DNA from: JBBRMY01 sp038230595
GTDB taxonomy: Bacteria; Bacteroidota; Ignavibacteria; Tepidaquicellales; Tepidaquicellaceae
Assembly (NCBI GenBank): GCA_038230595.1
Contig: JBBRMY010000005.1
Span: 1-56,464 of the forward strand
Length of the DNA: 56,464 bases
Direction: 5' to 3'
The first letter of the stretch is position 1, and each line of letters starts with the position of its first letter. Below the pieces are notes generated by a model, which had not been told where the DNA came from, did not search any database, and was given only the letters and a program-made list of their open reading frames with translations. This document shows, in pieces, positions 29,501-38,483 of this stretch. Both the position numbers and the translations under genes were made by a program.

Positions 29501-31473
29501 CAACTTTAAGCAAATCCTCCAACATCAATAAAATTTTGACAACAGACAGTAATGTAACTGTCTCACTAAGTAATCAAAAGCAATTTGATAATGTTTTAAT
29601 CAATAGTGTTAAATATGATTCAGCCGGCTTCAATCTTTCTAATAAAGATGGATACATAAAAGTATTTTCTCTTGGAAATAATGGGGAAGAAACTTCATAT
29701 TTCATTGTAAATAATAAGCAGATCAATATTGGACAAAGATCTAACCCTGGATTAAATATTGTAAAAGTAAGAAAGATAGATGGAAAAATACTTGAACTGA
29801 AAAATTTTAGCATGTTTAGTCCGACATCTTCTGATTCGGTGATTACATATTTGAATACGTTTGATGCAAACACTATTTTGTTAGTAGGAAAAGCTCACTA
29901 TTATCCTGCGGGACTTGCAATGTCACCTGCTTTGATAAACAGATTCAAGTCTATGGGTTCTATTGATGCTGACTCAGTTGATGTATTTAATAGCTTTAAC
30001 ACTTGGTCATTCATCGTTAATGGTACAGCTCATGCAGAAGCATATCACAGATATCCAAATTATGATGAAGGATGTCCTAATAACTGGTGCGGTTCAACTG
30101 CTGAGCTTCATACCACATTTAAAAATATTAATGGAAGCCTGACAATGATGTTTGGACCTTCCCAGAAATGGAATAACTTTTCATGGGAGCATCTATCTGC
30201 AATAGGAAACTCAATTACATTTGATGTAACAGGTTTAAATGTAAACGGAACAAGTAATCTTCTATATTCAGGATTAACGGCAAATCAATTTGTATCACTT
30301 GATACTATTAATGCTCTTATATATCCGAATCTGAATTTAAAAGCAAATTTCTATATAGATACTAATTCGAGCCAGATAAATTCAGCATATTTAAGATCTG
30401 TCAATATGAATTATCAGGCTCCATGCGAATTAATTATCGATAAAAATTCTATCTATAGTCCGGATTCAACAACTACTATCGGTAAAAAAGTAACATTAAA
30501 TTATAAAATTTCAAATAATGGCTTTTCCGATATTAATAAATATGCAGTTAACCTTTATTATTACTCAAACTCAATTAGAAAGATCATAAGAACCGATAGT
30601 ATAAACGTACCTCTTTCGAAGAACCAGACGGCAAGCTTCGCTCCTAAATTTGCGATCCCAAAGCCTTCCAGCTTTGGTGTTAATAATCCGATCTTTACTG
30701 TTTTCGCAGAAGTAGTTCCTGCAACAGGAAACAATGAATACTTCTCTTATAATAATACTGCTAGCTTTAACTTTCGGGTTAAATACATTAGCAATATTAA
30801 TATATTTGAAGTTTTTTCAGATGGAAAATTATTGAAAAGCGGTGACTATGTGAGCGCGAAGCCAGAGCTTAAAATATCTTTAAAAATTCCTTTGGTCTCT
30901 GAACAAAAGCTTAAGGAACAAAAAAATCAAAATGAAAAAGAAAGCATAGAAACAGTTAATGACCAACTTTCATTCATCAGTCTTAAAGTTGATAAGAAAG
31001 AAATTATTGGTAATAATGTAAAAGATAAAATTGCACTGAGCAAATCAGATAAGACCGGTGAGCAAAAGTTTTATCCACAGCTTGAAGCAGGAAGTCATGA
31101 TCTTAATTTTATTATAAAAAATTCAGAAGGTGAAACTGTTGACAGTGTCGCATATACTGTTGAAGTAAGTGACAGGTTATTGTTGAAAGAGCTTTATAAT
31201 TTCCCTAATCCTGCATCAGTCTCAACAAAATTCATTTTCAATATTGCAGGAGCGGTAAGACCGGGAAGCTCTAAAATAAAAATATATACTGTTTCAGGTA
31301 AGGTCATAAAGACTATAGATTTTCCAGCCTCAATTGGCTTTAATCAAGTTGACTGGGATCTGCGGGATTCAGATGGAGATCAGATAGCTAACGGAATTTA
31401 TTTATACAAACTGATATTAAATGATGAGCTGGTTTCAGAAACAGGAATACAAAAGCTCGTTGTATTGAAGTAA
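26584..31473 (+). CDS. Tandem paralogue: secreted C25-family PorU2-like cysteine peptidase
   Basis: 1629 residues, collinear with the preceding protein from signal peptide to sorting domain. Signal peptide residues 1-23 (ending AFSQ); YNWITPNKTYLKLYV right after it repeats the start of the paralogue. Catalytic His624 (YNGHAGNGTWDNG) and Cys654 (SMTCFTVKN) are kept, so both copies look active. The FAM3/ILEI-like segment is at about 1025-1160. The copies differ most near residue 1440-1480, where this one has a Lys/Glu-rich stretch (KLKEQKNQNEKES). A sorting domain beginning YNFPNPA replaces the usual NPF, which is slightly degenerate. Spacing to the upstream copy is 42 bases and a terminator follows, so it is the last gene of the locus. 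Confidence 0.85.
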   Translation: MKRRFFLLIIACLFCSVNAFSQNYNWITPNKTYLKLYVPADGIYRIFRTDFINAGINVSTIDPRTFKVLYKGVENPCYVEGQSDGVFDNTDFIDFYGVRNYGGKTNVYNESGIIQYQKNEYFNELSDTSVYWIDWGGALGKRFTDNVITSITPYTPNYFYNTIHREFDKYYSQGEQASASDYRRFTVDKFQGEGWYWNILGNTESMNDIDSLPDLNNTSNVTCKFRIFAYAANAFADANEHFIEIRINNNLIATINSNDFDKIDTAVNFSSSVLNNTANTINIKYYVNPSQGSSMNIDSYEITYPKNFKITNSNRLAIDLPGTDTTSALFSVSSYSSVNPLYIYDVRNNIRINNFNSAASNLLFTAAKNSDLELVNSPNLKKPVRIVAKSVPNLVSTPAQYIMIYNKLFVDQAEQIKNFHITHDTLLSIKTDIEDIYDVFNYGMEDPLAIKLYLKNVYDNLTPKLKYVCLFGRGSTDPKGNLPNSIYKNLIPTYGNPSSDNYFVNFNLNSTVYFQNVAVGRLPAYTTDEAEIIKNKIINYASNPLADWTKTADFVTGGVSGGEQSYFQSLANTFSNTYLIPFPVSDLIHKIYRVDGQGGAVFNFGDSIINEFNRGALIFNYNGHAGNGTWDNGLEDPNLLNNGNKLPFLFSMTCFTVKNSEANKRGFGEKFFIYPNKGAIGYVGCTGWAFSSSTANMNAFCYRAFKDSLVRTQGDLLRIGTQIMSADAGSFASRITLNCFNLLGDPASVLISPTHPEFSVLNERSKLSDINPVLNENLNFKVFPKNYGIAADSCKIRLELLKNNSVYIARDTIIRHFGFRDSVDINFILDSLGLYSVRTTMDPDNWYAADSKADNILSVPVNIRNVSFFPIKPINNSVVFGDSVEFTGINPDNNPAKTSIQLLLQLDTIETFTNPLLFQNSNISGTVTSFRTVVPFPDTNKVYFWRTQSVLNGVSSPWSSIQKFKNKPIISLATLSKSSNINKILTTDSNVTVSLSNQKQFDNVLINSVKYDSAGFNLSNKDGYIKVFSLGNNGEETSYFIVNNKQINIGQRSNPGLNIVKVRKIDGKILELKNFSMFSPTSSDSVITYLNTFDANTILLVGKAHYYPAGLAMSPALINRFKSMGSIDADSVDVFNSFNTWSFIVNGTAHAEAYHRYPNYDEGCPNNWCGSTAELHTTFKNINGSLTMMFGPSQKWNNFSWEHLSAIGNSITFDVTGLNVNGTSNLLYSGLTANQFVSLDTINALIYPNLNLKANFYIDTNSSQINSAYLRSVNMNYQAPCELIIDKNSIYSPDSTTTIGKKVTLNYKISNNGFSDINKYAVNLYYYSNSIRKIIRTDSINVPLSKNQTASFAPKFAIPKPSSFGVNNPIFTVFAEVVPATGNNEYFSYNNTASFNFRVKYISNINIFEVFSDGKLLKSGDYVSAKPELKISLKIPLVSEQKLKEQKNQNEKESIETVNDQLSFISLKVDKKEIIGNNVKDKIALSKSDKTGEQKFYPQLEAGSHDLNFIIKNSEGETVDSVAYTVEVSDRLLLKELYNFPNPASVSTKFIFNIAGAVRPGSSKIKIYTVSGKVIKTIDFPASIGFNQVDWDLRDSDGDQIANGIYLYKLILNDELVSETGIQKLVVLK

Positions 31474-31495
31474 AAAAAGATCAGAAGAGATTATG

Positions 31496-31527
31496 AAAAA
31501 AAATCCGCTCTTTAGAGCGGATTTTTT
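31496..31527. terminator. Bidirectional intrinsic terminator between convergent genes
   Basis: A stem of at least 12 bp (AAAAATCCGCTC at 31499-31510 with its complement at 31515-31526) closes on the tetraloop TTTA; A-runs on the left and T-runs on the right make it work in both directions. It lies between the end of the second C25 gene and the end of the methionine synthase gene, overlapping the latter's stop codon. Confidence 0.88.
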
Positions 31528-33376
31528 ATTTTATAAAGAAATATTTAGCTTCAGAATGATGTACTACAATTGCGTTTGTAGTTTGTTCCGGCACCATTTG
31601 CCATTCTTCGGTCAGTGTAACTCCTATCCTCTCAGGCTTTAGTAATTCAAACATCTGCTTGTTATCTTCAAGGTTAGGGCATGCAGGATATCCGAATGAA
31701 TAACGTGAGCCTCGGTATGACTGTGAGAAAAGCTTTTTGATCTCCTGCGCATCATCTCCTGCAATACCAAGTTCCATTCTTATTATTTTGTGCCAGTATT
31801 CTGCCAAAGCTTCTGCAGTTTCAACAGATAATCCATGAAAATAAAGATAATCCTGATATCTATTATCAAGATACAGTTTTTGCGCATATTCAGTAGCTTC
31901 TTTTCCTACTGTAACGATCTGAAATGCAGCAACATCAAATTTTCCTGATTCAACAGATTTATAAAAATCGCTTATGCACAAATGCCTGTCCTTATTCTGA
32001 CGAGGAAAGTTAAAGCTTTGCCAGACTTCAAGATCATCACTTTTTAAATTGTCTATATCCGCCGGAGAGATCTTCCATACAGAATGAAGATCATCTGACA
32101 TATTTTTTGGTTTATAAATAATAAGCTCGTTCTCAGAAGACTGACATGGAAAATATCCATAAATAATTTTAGGGCGCAGCAACTTTTCTCTTTTTGCAAG
32201 AAGCTTTAATTCATTAAACTTCGGAACGATCTCATTTTTAATTAACAAGTCATACTCTTCCTGTGTACTTTTTCCTTTATATACATTCCAGCTTCCTCTG
32301 AATAATGCAATTTCATTTATATACTGATAAACTTTATCAAGCGGTATATTATCTACGAGCTTACTTCCGAAGAACGGAGCAATTGGAACTGCTTCATTTT
32401 TGTTTACATCAGATTTAATTACAAATATCTTTTTTTCTGATTGATATGAAATTTCTTTTTTAAAATCAGCATCATGAAGCTGCTTTTCCTGCATATGCAT
32501 TGAAGTTGTCATTGATGCTCCAGAGTTTGAAGGTGTGTCAGAATCTTTAGCCGCTTCCTTTATTTCAGCCGGCTTACTTCTCGGATCAATATATATTTTC
32601 AGATCTGGCTTTAATCCCTTCTTCTTATGATCCATAATGCTTTCCATATATTTCAAACCATCAAAAGCATCGTTAGCATAATAAACATCTCCATGGTACA
32701 TAGCACGCAGATCACCTTCAACAAATCTTTTAGTCAAAGCAGCACCTCCTAATATAACAGGTACCTCTAATTCTCTTTGATTCATCAATTCAAGATTCTC
32801 TTTCATAATAGCAGTAGATTTAACAAGTAATCCGCTCATGCCGATAGCATCAGCTTTAGACTCTTCAAAAGAACTGAGCATAGTATCCAAAGCGCATTTT
32901 ATTCCTAAGTTTATCACTCTATAACCATTGTTGGTAAGTATGATATCAACGAGGTTTTTTCCAATGTCATGTACATCACCTTTCACTGTTGCAAGAACTA
33001 AAACACCTTTTGAAGATTCACCTTCGATCTTTTCCATATATGGCTCAAGAAAGCTCACAGCTGTTTTCATTGTCTCGGCTGATTGCAAAACAAACGGGAG
33101 CTGCATCTGACCAGATCCAAAGAGAACTCCAACAGTTTTCATTCCATCAAGGAGAGTATCGTTAATAATTTCGAGGGCTGAATACTTCTTTAAAGCTTCC
33201 GTTAAGTCATTATCTATCCCAATTCTGTCTCCATCAACAATTCTTTGCTTAAGAATTTCTTCAATTGTCTGCTCTGATCTGCTTTTTTCTTCCTTTTTTT
33301 CAGCTTTCTTATCAGCATAGTATGCCATTAGCTCATTTAGAGGATCAAAAACGGTTTTTTTATACTTTTTTTCCAT
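31526..33376 (-). CDS. metH: B12-dependent methionine synthase, C-terminal half (cobalamin-binding plus reactivation domains)
   Basis: 616 residues. After a short N-terminal stretch (FDPLNELMAYYADKKA) that looks like the end of the pterin-binding module and a Lys/Glu-rich linker come the helical cap (about 38-120) and the cobalamin Rossmann domain with KGDVHDIGKN, where His136 is the lower cobalt ligand. The C-terminal activation domain contains YRGSRYSFGYPACPNLEDN, the S-adenosylmethionine-binding RxxxGYPACP motif. Full MetH is about 1200 residues with homocysteine- and folate-binding modules first; these are absent, and the sequence just upstream is the divergent start of another gene. So this is either one half of a split enzyme or a truncated gene. 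ATG at 33376. Confidence 0.88.
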   Translation of the reverse strand: MEKKYKKTVFDPLNELMAYYADKKAEKKEEKSRSEQTIEEILKQRIVDGDRIGIDNDLTEALKKYSALEIINDTLLDGMKTVGVLFGSGQMQLPFVLQSAETMKTAVSFLEPYMEKIEGESSKGVLVLATVKGDVHDIGKNLVDIILTNNGYRVINLGIKCALDTMLSSFEESKADAIGMSGLLVKSTAIMKENLELMNQRELEVPVILGGAALTKRFVEGDLRAMYHGDVYYANDAFDGLKYMESIMDHKKKGLKPDLKIYIDPRSKPAEIKEAAKDSDTPSNSGASMTTSMHMQEKQLHDADFKKEISYQSEKKIFVIKSDVNKNEAVPIAPFFGSKLVDNIPLDKVYQYINEIALFRGSWNVYKGKSTQEEYDLLIKNEIVPKFNELKLLAKREKLLRPKIIYGYFPCQSSENELIIYKPKNMSDDLHSVWKISPADIDNLKSDDLEVWQSFNFPRQNKDRHLCISDFYKSVESGKFDVAAFQIVTVGKEATEYAQKLYLDNRYQDYLYFHGLSVETAEALAEYWHKIIRMELGIAGDDAQEIKKLFSQSYRGSRYSFGYPACPNLEDNKQMFELLKPERIGVTLTEEWQMVPEQTTNAIVVHHSEAKYFFIK

Positions 33377-33500
33377 AAAATAAGATAAATATATAAAAAG
33401 TAGAATTAAATGCCAAAATCAAGGTAATATCAATAATTTGAAAAAAATTGGAATAGTTTTTGCACAAATCATACTTATTTATATTAAAAAAAGTAACATA

Positions 33501-36257
33501 ATGTTTGAGAATGATAAGATCGAAATTGGTATGAAAAATTCTAAGAGTGAAAGATCTTTTTTCAATCTTATTAATAATCTGCCTGCTTCTATATCCAAAA
33601 TGAATCTTAAAACAAAAAAATATGAATTCGTTAACAAGCAATATGAGCTGACAACCGGGTTTACACTTGAAAGCCTGAACCGGGTATCTCCTGATAAATT
33701 ATTTTCACTTATTCACATAGATGATATAAAAAAAATTACAAGCTCTGTTGAAAAATGGCTGGAAGATGGAGCAACAGAAATTAATAATCTGGAATACAGA
33801 GGTTACGATATTAATGGAGGATTGAAATGGTACAACTCATATATGTATTCTGAATCTGATGATAACCACAAAATTGAATATATAGTACAAGTAGACATAG
33901 ATATAACAGATCAAAAGCTTCGTGAAATTGAAGTAAGTAAATCGGAGTCTTTACTTGTCAGCCTGATGAACAATGTGAAGCATTGCTTATGGTCAGTTGA
34001 CAGGAATTTCCGCCTGGTAAAGTTTAATAAAGTTTTTGAACAACAGATGCTAGATCTATTTAAAGTAAAGGTATACCCGGGGATGCTGGTGGTTGAATCA
34101 ATACGTGAAGAAAAGAAAATGTTTAGAGAACTCTGGTACGATATGTACAAAAGAGCTTTAAGTGGAGAAAGCTTTACTGTAGAAAAAGAATATGTTCTGT
34201 TTGGAGACACTCGATATTTAATTATATCTATGAATCCTATAATGAATGCAAATGAAATAACAGGATTGACTGCTTTCAGCTACGATATAACTAATATGAA
34301 AAAAAGCAGGGAGATGCTACTTGAATCTGAAGTTCGATACCAGATAATCATTGACAATCTTAATGAAGGAATATTAATAACCGATAAAGATGATAAGCTG
34401 TTGTTCAGCAACAAAGCATGTGAAAACATTTTCGGTATAAATAAAGATGAGTTAATAGGGTTAGACCTTAAGCAGTTTCATGATGAAAAGAACAGAAACA
34501 TTATTGAAAGTCAGAACAAGCTAAGGGCAAAGGGTTTCTCAACAAGTTATGAAATGGAGGTCATAAGAGAAGATAATTCAAGGAAGTCCATTTTCGTTTC
34601 AGCAAGTCCCAGGTATGATAAAAATGCTAATTTCTGCGGCTCATATGTTGTAGCTCTGGATATAGATGATAAAAAAAGAACAGAGATGCAGATAATAGAA
34701 AACGAAGAAAAGCTTCGTGCAATTACAGAAAATATAAACTGTTTTTTGTGGATATATGATCAAGAAACAAATAAGGTTATTTATTCTAATAATTATTACA
34801 CTACTCTATTCGGAGCTGATGTGTCAGAATTCTACGAGAATCCGGCAAGCTGGTTAAAATATTTATATCCAGGTGACATTGAATATTATAACACGAATAA
34901 AAATAACCGTCCCCCTGAAGGTCTAACTTACAGGATAATAAAGGATGGGAATGAGATACGTTGGGTTAATTCCCGGATATTTACTTTAAATACAGGAAGT
35001 AATGGGAAGGAAAGAATAATAGGAATAGCTGAAGATATAACTGCGATTAAAGAAAAGGAAAAACAGCTTGAAAATGCCCGACTTAATGCCGAAATGGCAG
35101 ATAAAGCAAAGAGTGATTTTCTGGCTGTGATGAGTCATGAGATAAGAACACCATTAAACGGAATATCAGGATTTACTCAAATGCTGCTGGATACTAATTT
35201 ATCTGAAAATCAGAAAGAATATCTTGATCTGATAAAGGAATCTTCTTTTAAGCTCTTAAGAGTTATAAACGATATACTTGATTTTTCAAAGATCGCTGCA
35301 GGTAGGCTGGAATTTGATAATGTTAGCTTTAGTATAAAAGATGCAATTAAAAAATCTATTAGTATAAGTGAGCCAACCGCTAAGGATAAAAACCTGAGAA
35401 TTTTAACAGAGATCTCAGATTCAATTCCTGAAACCGTTATAGGAGATTCAGAAAGGTTACAACAGGTAATTTTAAATCTCCTCTCAAATTCTTTAAAATT
35501 TTCAGAGGACTCAGATATCATAATTACAGTAAAGCCTCTTAAGCAGAATGAAGAAAGAATTAAACTTGAATTCCGGATCAAAGACAATGGAATTGGAATT
35601 GTAGATGAAGTTAAGAGAACTTTATTTCAACCATTTCATCAGGGAGATTCATCTTTCAGCCGAAGATTCGGAGGTTCAGGACTTGGACTGGCTATCTGTA
35701 AGAATCTTGTTGAAATGATGAATGGGGAAATAGGAGTAGAAAGTGAACCATATATCGGAAGTGAGTTTTATTTTACTGCTGAATTTCAAATGCAGAAACC
35801 TCAAATTAATACACTGAACGAAATTCACATGGACAATAAGAAAACTATTAAAAAATATGAAGGGAAGTCTTATAACATATTAGTTGTTGAAGATGAAGTT
35901 ATAAATCAAAAGCTGGTGAGGAAAATACTTGAAAAATACGGACATACTGTTTTAGTCTGCAGTAATGGGGCCGAAGCTATCGAAAATCTTAGTCTAAATA
36001 AATATGATGTAATACTGATGGATATTCAGATGCCTGTAATGAACGGGATAGAAGCAACGGTAAGAATAAGAAAATCTGAAAAGAAAACAGGTGCTTATAT
36101 ACCTATAATAGCAATGACGGCAAATGCATTTGTAAGCGATAAAGAGAAATGCTTTGATGTAGGCATGGATGAATTTATTTCAAAGCCTATAAATATTAAT
36201 GAAATGATGTATAAGATCCATACCAAGATCGAATCCAGCAAAAGTTACAAATTATAA
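33501..36257 (+). CDS. Soluble multi-PAS hybrid sensor histidine kinase/response regulator
   Basis: About 918 residues from the ATG at 33501 (MFENDKIEIG). An upstream TTG at 33438 would add 21 residues without similarity to a PAS start and run into the promoter region shared with metH, so I prefer the ATG. Four PAS-like domains lie in the first about 520 residues (for example YQIIIDNLNEGILITDKD, VIYSNNYYTTLFGADVSEF), then HisKA with phospho-acceptor His546 in MSHEIRTPLNG, the ATPase domain (NLLSNSLKFS, DNGIGI, GSGLGLAI), and a receiver domain with Asp841 (VILMDIQMPVMNG). There is no membrane segment, so the signal is cytoplasmic. A phosphotransfer protein must be elsewhere. The stop is 6 bases from the convergent gpx stop. 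Confidence 0.92.
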   Translation: MFENDKIEIGMKNSKSERSFFNLINNLPASISKMNLKTKKYEFVNKQYELTTGFTLESLNRVSPDKLFSLIHIDDIKKITSSVEKWLEDGATEINNLEYRGYDINGGLKWYNSYMYSESDDNHKIEYIVQVDIDITDQKLREIEVSKSESLLVSLMNNVKHCLWSVDRNFRLVKFNKVFEQQMLDLFKVKVYPGMLVVESIREEKKMFRELWYDMYKRALSGESFTVEKEYVLFGDTRYLIISMNPIMNANEITGLTAFSYDITNMKKSREMLLESEVRYQIIIDNLNEGILITDKDDKLLFSNKACENIFGINKDELIGLDLKQFHDEKNRNIIESQNKLRAKGFSTSYEMEVIREDNSRKSIFVSASPRYDKNANFCGSYVVALDIDDKKRTEMQIIENEEKLRAITENINCFLWIYDQETNKVIYSNNYYTTLFGADVSEFYENPASWLKYLYPGDIEYYNTNKNNRPPEGLTYRIIKDGNEIRWVNSRIFTLNTGSNGKERIIGIAEDITAIKEKEKQLENARLNAEMADKAKSDFLAVMSHEIRTPLNGISGFTQMLLDTNLSENQKEYLDLIKESSFKLLRVINDILDFSKIAAGRLEFDNVSFSIKDAIKKSISISEPTAKDKNLRILTEISDSIPETVIGDSERLQQVILNLLSNSLKFSEDSDIIITVKPLKQNEERIKLEFRIKDNGIGIVDEVKRTLFQPFHQGDSSFSRRFGGSGLGLAICKNLVEMMNGEIGVESEPYIGSEFYFTAEFQMQKPQINTLNEIHMDNKKTIKKYEGKSYNILVVEDEVINQKLVRKILEKYGHTVLVCSNGAEAIENLSLNKYDVILMDIQMPVMNGIEATVRIRKSEKKTGAYIPIIAMTANAFVSDKEKCFDVGMDEFISKPININEMMYKIHTKIESSKSYKL

Positions 36258-36263
36258 ATACTA

Positions 36264-36866
36264 TTAGCTTTTAGAAAGCTCTTCTTCGATGGTTTTCACA
36301 ACATCTTCAGTCATAGGATTCACTTTACTTCCTACTCTTTTTACAATATTTCCATTCTTATCAATAATAAATTTTTCAAAATTCCATTTCACATCACCTG
36401 CCGGTTCAGCAGTAGTTGTTAATTTCTCGTATAGTTTACTTTTATCATCACCTAAAACTTTCACCTTATCAAAAAGCCTAAAGTCAACATTATAAGTTGA
36501 GGTGCAAAATTGCTTTATCTCTTCATTCGTTCCGGGCTCCTGTCCTCCAAAATCGTTACATGGAAATGCAAGGATCTCAAATCCTTTTGACTTATAAGAT
36601 GAGTACAATTTTTCAAGACTCTCATACTGAGGAGTGTTTCCGCATTTAGAAGCTACATTTACTATCATAAGAACTTTACCTTTGTATTCTGAAAGGTCTA
36701 CATCTTTGCCATCAATGTCCTTTACTTTTATTCCATAAACATTTTTATCCATTTGCTTTGAGTTTGATGTTGGTTTTGCTGTTAAATTATTTTTTTCAGT
36801 TTTGCCGCAGGAAATAAAAATGACCAAACACAATAATGCAGACAGAACATATAAGCTTTTTTTCAT
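36264..36866 (-). CDS. Glutathione peroxidase-family lipoprotein
   Basis: 200 residues. The N-terminus MKKSLYVLSALLCLVIFISC is a lipoprotein signal with lipobox Cys20. The thioredoxin-fold domain has peroxidatic Cys75 in NVASKCGNT (Cys in place of selenocysteine), Cys103 and Gln109 in FPCNDFGGQEPG, and the conserved WNFEKFIIDKNG, completing the Cys-Gln-Trp-Asn set. Such bacterial enzymes usually reduce peroxides with thioredoxin rather than glutathione. The lipobox places it on the membrane facing the periplasm, so it likely guards the envelope against peroxides. It is followed by 6 bases and then the convergent kinase gene. Confidence 0.9.
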   Translation of the reverse strand: MKKSLYVLSALLCLVIFISCGKTEKNNLTAKPTSNSKQMDKNVYGIKVKDIDGKDVDLSEYKGKVLMIVNVASKCGNTPQYESLEKLYSSYKSKGFEILAFPCNDFGGQEPGTNEEIKQFCTSTYNVDFRLFDKVKVLGDDKSKLYEKLTTTAEPAGDVKWNFEKFIIDKNGNIVKRVGSKVNPMTEDVVKTIEEELSKS

Positions 36867-36907
36867 AGTATTAACGTTTGATAAATAAGTTTATAAAAAA
36901 TTTGATC

Positions 36908-38410
36908 CTAGACTAATTCTTTTCGATCTTTTGGCAGAACACCTTCTGAATTTGAAACAACCAATCCTGCAACTACATCACCGACAACATTTGTAACAGC
37001 CCTCGCCATATTTAACAGCCTGTCAACACCGAGTATTAATGCAATGCCTTCGAGAGGAAGGTTTGCTGCTTTTAACACTACAACAAGCATAATGATTCCT
37101 GCTCCTGCAACGGGGGCTGTTGCAGCACCTGTTATAACGCATGTGATAAATATTGTGAACTGAGCAGTAAGATCCAGATGAATTCCATAAACCTGAGCTA
37201 TGAATATTGCAGAAATAGCCTGATATAACGCTGTCCCATCTTTATTTATTGTAGTACCTAATGGAAGAATAAAGCTTGTGATCGAATTTGGGATAAGGAA
37301 TTTTTTCTCACATACTTCATATGTAACAGGCAAAGTTGCTGATGATGAACTGGTGGAAAAGGCAACTGCGAATATCTGTTTTTGCTTTGTAAAGAATTCT
37401 TTGAAGCTGACATTAGTAAAAATTTTCACAATTGACGGATAAAAAATAAATGTTATGACTATTAATGCAAAATATACTGTAGCAAAATAAACAGCCAGTG
37501 TCTTTAATATTTCAAATCCAAATTCTGCAACAGTTGAAGCTATTAATGCAAAAACTGCAAACGGAGCAATGTAAATTATTTTTTCAACTGCTTTTATCAG
37601 AGCTTCAGTCATTCCTTCAAAAAATGCAAGAACAGGCTTTCTCTTTTCAGAACTTATTAGTGTGAGTGATAAGCCAATTATTACTGCAATAAAAACTATC
37701 TGGAGAAAATCTCCGTCTGCCAGAGATTTAAATGGATTTTTTGGAATGATATCTGTAAGAAAATTCAGAAAATCAAAAGATCCATTCTTTATAGGATCAG
37801 CAATGTCATCTTTATAAGCTGAAATTATCCTGGTCCTTGTTACAGCATCCATGAAAGCACCGGGGTTTATAATATTTGCCAGTAACTGGCTAAAGCCGAC
37901 AGAGAAAATATTTGTAAATCCATAAAGCAAAAGAGTTTTTCCCCCGATCTTAAAAAGTTCGTTAAGAGTCTTTAGCGAGGCAGCTCCACAAATAAGAGAA
38001 GTAAGTACAAGAGGAACTGCGATCATATTTAAGATCTTTATAAAAACATCTCCAATAGGCTTGATTGAAAGTGCAACAGAACCTTCTCTTTTTGCTGATG
38101 TTATATTATCAATTTTCTGTTCCGGAACTGAATTAAATTTTATTATTATCGAATAATTGCCTGCTGTCTTTTTAGCATTATCAAAAAACTTTATAATCGA
38201 GTTTTGCTCGTCGTCACTGAAAGTTTTTATTACAGAATCTTTCTGGAGGACATCAATAGTTTTCCATTCTTTAACAATTAATTCTTTACTATTACTTGTA
38301 AAGATGAGAAGGGAAGGATCAATCTTGAATATGTACCCGAACAGAATGCCGAGTGCCATTCCTAGCAGAATCTGATAATGAAGAGGAAATTTAAATTTTT
38401 TGGAACTCAT
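36908..38410 (-). CDS. Dicarboxylate/amino acid:cation symporter (DAACS, GltP/DctA-like)
   Basis: 500 residues, about 70 more than typical GltP or DctA. The core shows the Ser-rich hairpin STSSSSATLPVTYE and GTTINKDGTALY, the version here of the cation-binding NMDGT motif, with Lys instead of Met. The extra length sits between membrane helix 1 (residues about 8-30) and helix 2: residues about 35-110 form a charged extracytoplasmic segment. The family couples sodium or proton entry to uptake of glutamate, aspartate or C4-dicarboxylates across the inner membrane. Substrate cannot be fixed from sequence alone. ATG start at 38410. Confidence 0.9.
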   Translation of the reverse strand: MSSKKFKFPLHYQILLGMALGILFGYIFKIDPSLLIFTSNSKELIVKEWKTIDVLQKDSVIKTFSDDEQNSIIKFFDNAKKTAGNYSIIIKFNSVPEQKIDNITSAKREGSVALSIKPIGDVFIKILNMIAVPLVLTSLICGAASLKTLNELFKIGGKTLLLYGFTNIFSVGFSQLLANIINPGAFMDAVTRTRIISAYKDDIADPIKNGSFDFLNFLTDIIPKNPFKSLADGDFLQIVFIAVIIGLSLTLISSEKRKPVLAFFEGMTEALIKAVEKIIYIAPFAVFALIASTVAEFGFEILKTLAVYFATVYFALIVITFIFYPSIVKIFTNVSFKEFFTKQKQIFAVAFSTSSSSATLPVTYEVCEKKFLIPNSITSFILPLGTTINKDGTALYQAISAIFIAQVYGIHLDLTAQFTIFITCVITGAATAPVAGAGIIMLVVVLKAANLPLEGIALILGVDRLLNMARAVTNVVGDVVAGLVVSNSEGVLPKDRKELV

Positions 38411-38483
38411 AATTATTTTAAAAGACTTTTATAATTCTATAGTGATGGCTGTTGATGATAAGCAAAATCTTTAGTTTTTATAT

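Noticed and set aside
29574..29873. Minus-strand frame of 99 codons within the second C25 gene
   Set aside because: It lies wholly inside a well-supported coding sequence and shows no recognisable domain or start context.
33438..33500. Upstream TTG start for the hybrid histidine kinase
   Set aside because: It adds a hydrophobic stretch without PAS similarity in the divergent promoter region; ATG at 33501 fits the PAS start.
36264..36285. Terminator between the convergent kinase and glutathione peroxidase genes
   Set aside because: AGCTTT-TAG-AAAGCT is a short stem within the coding end of the peroxidase and lacks a T-run.
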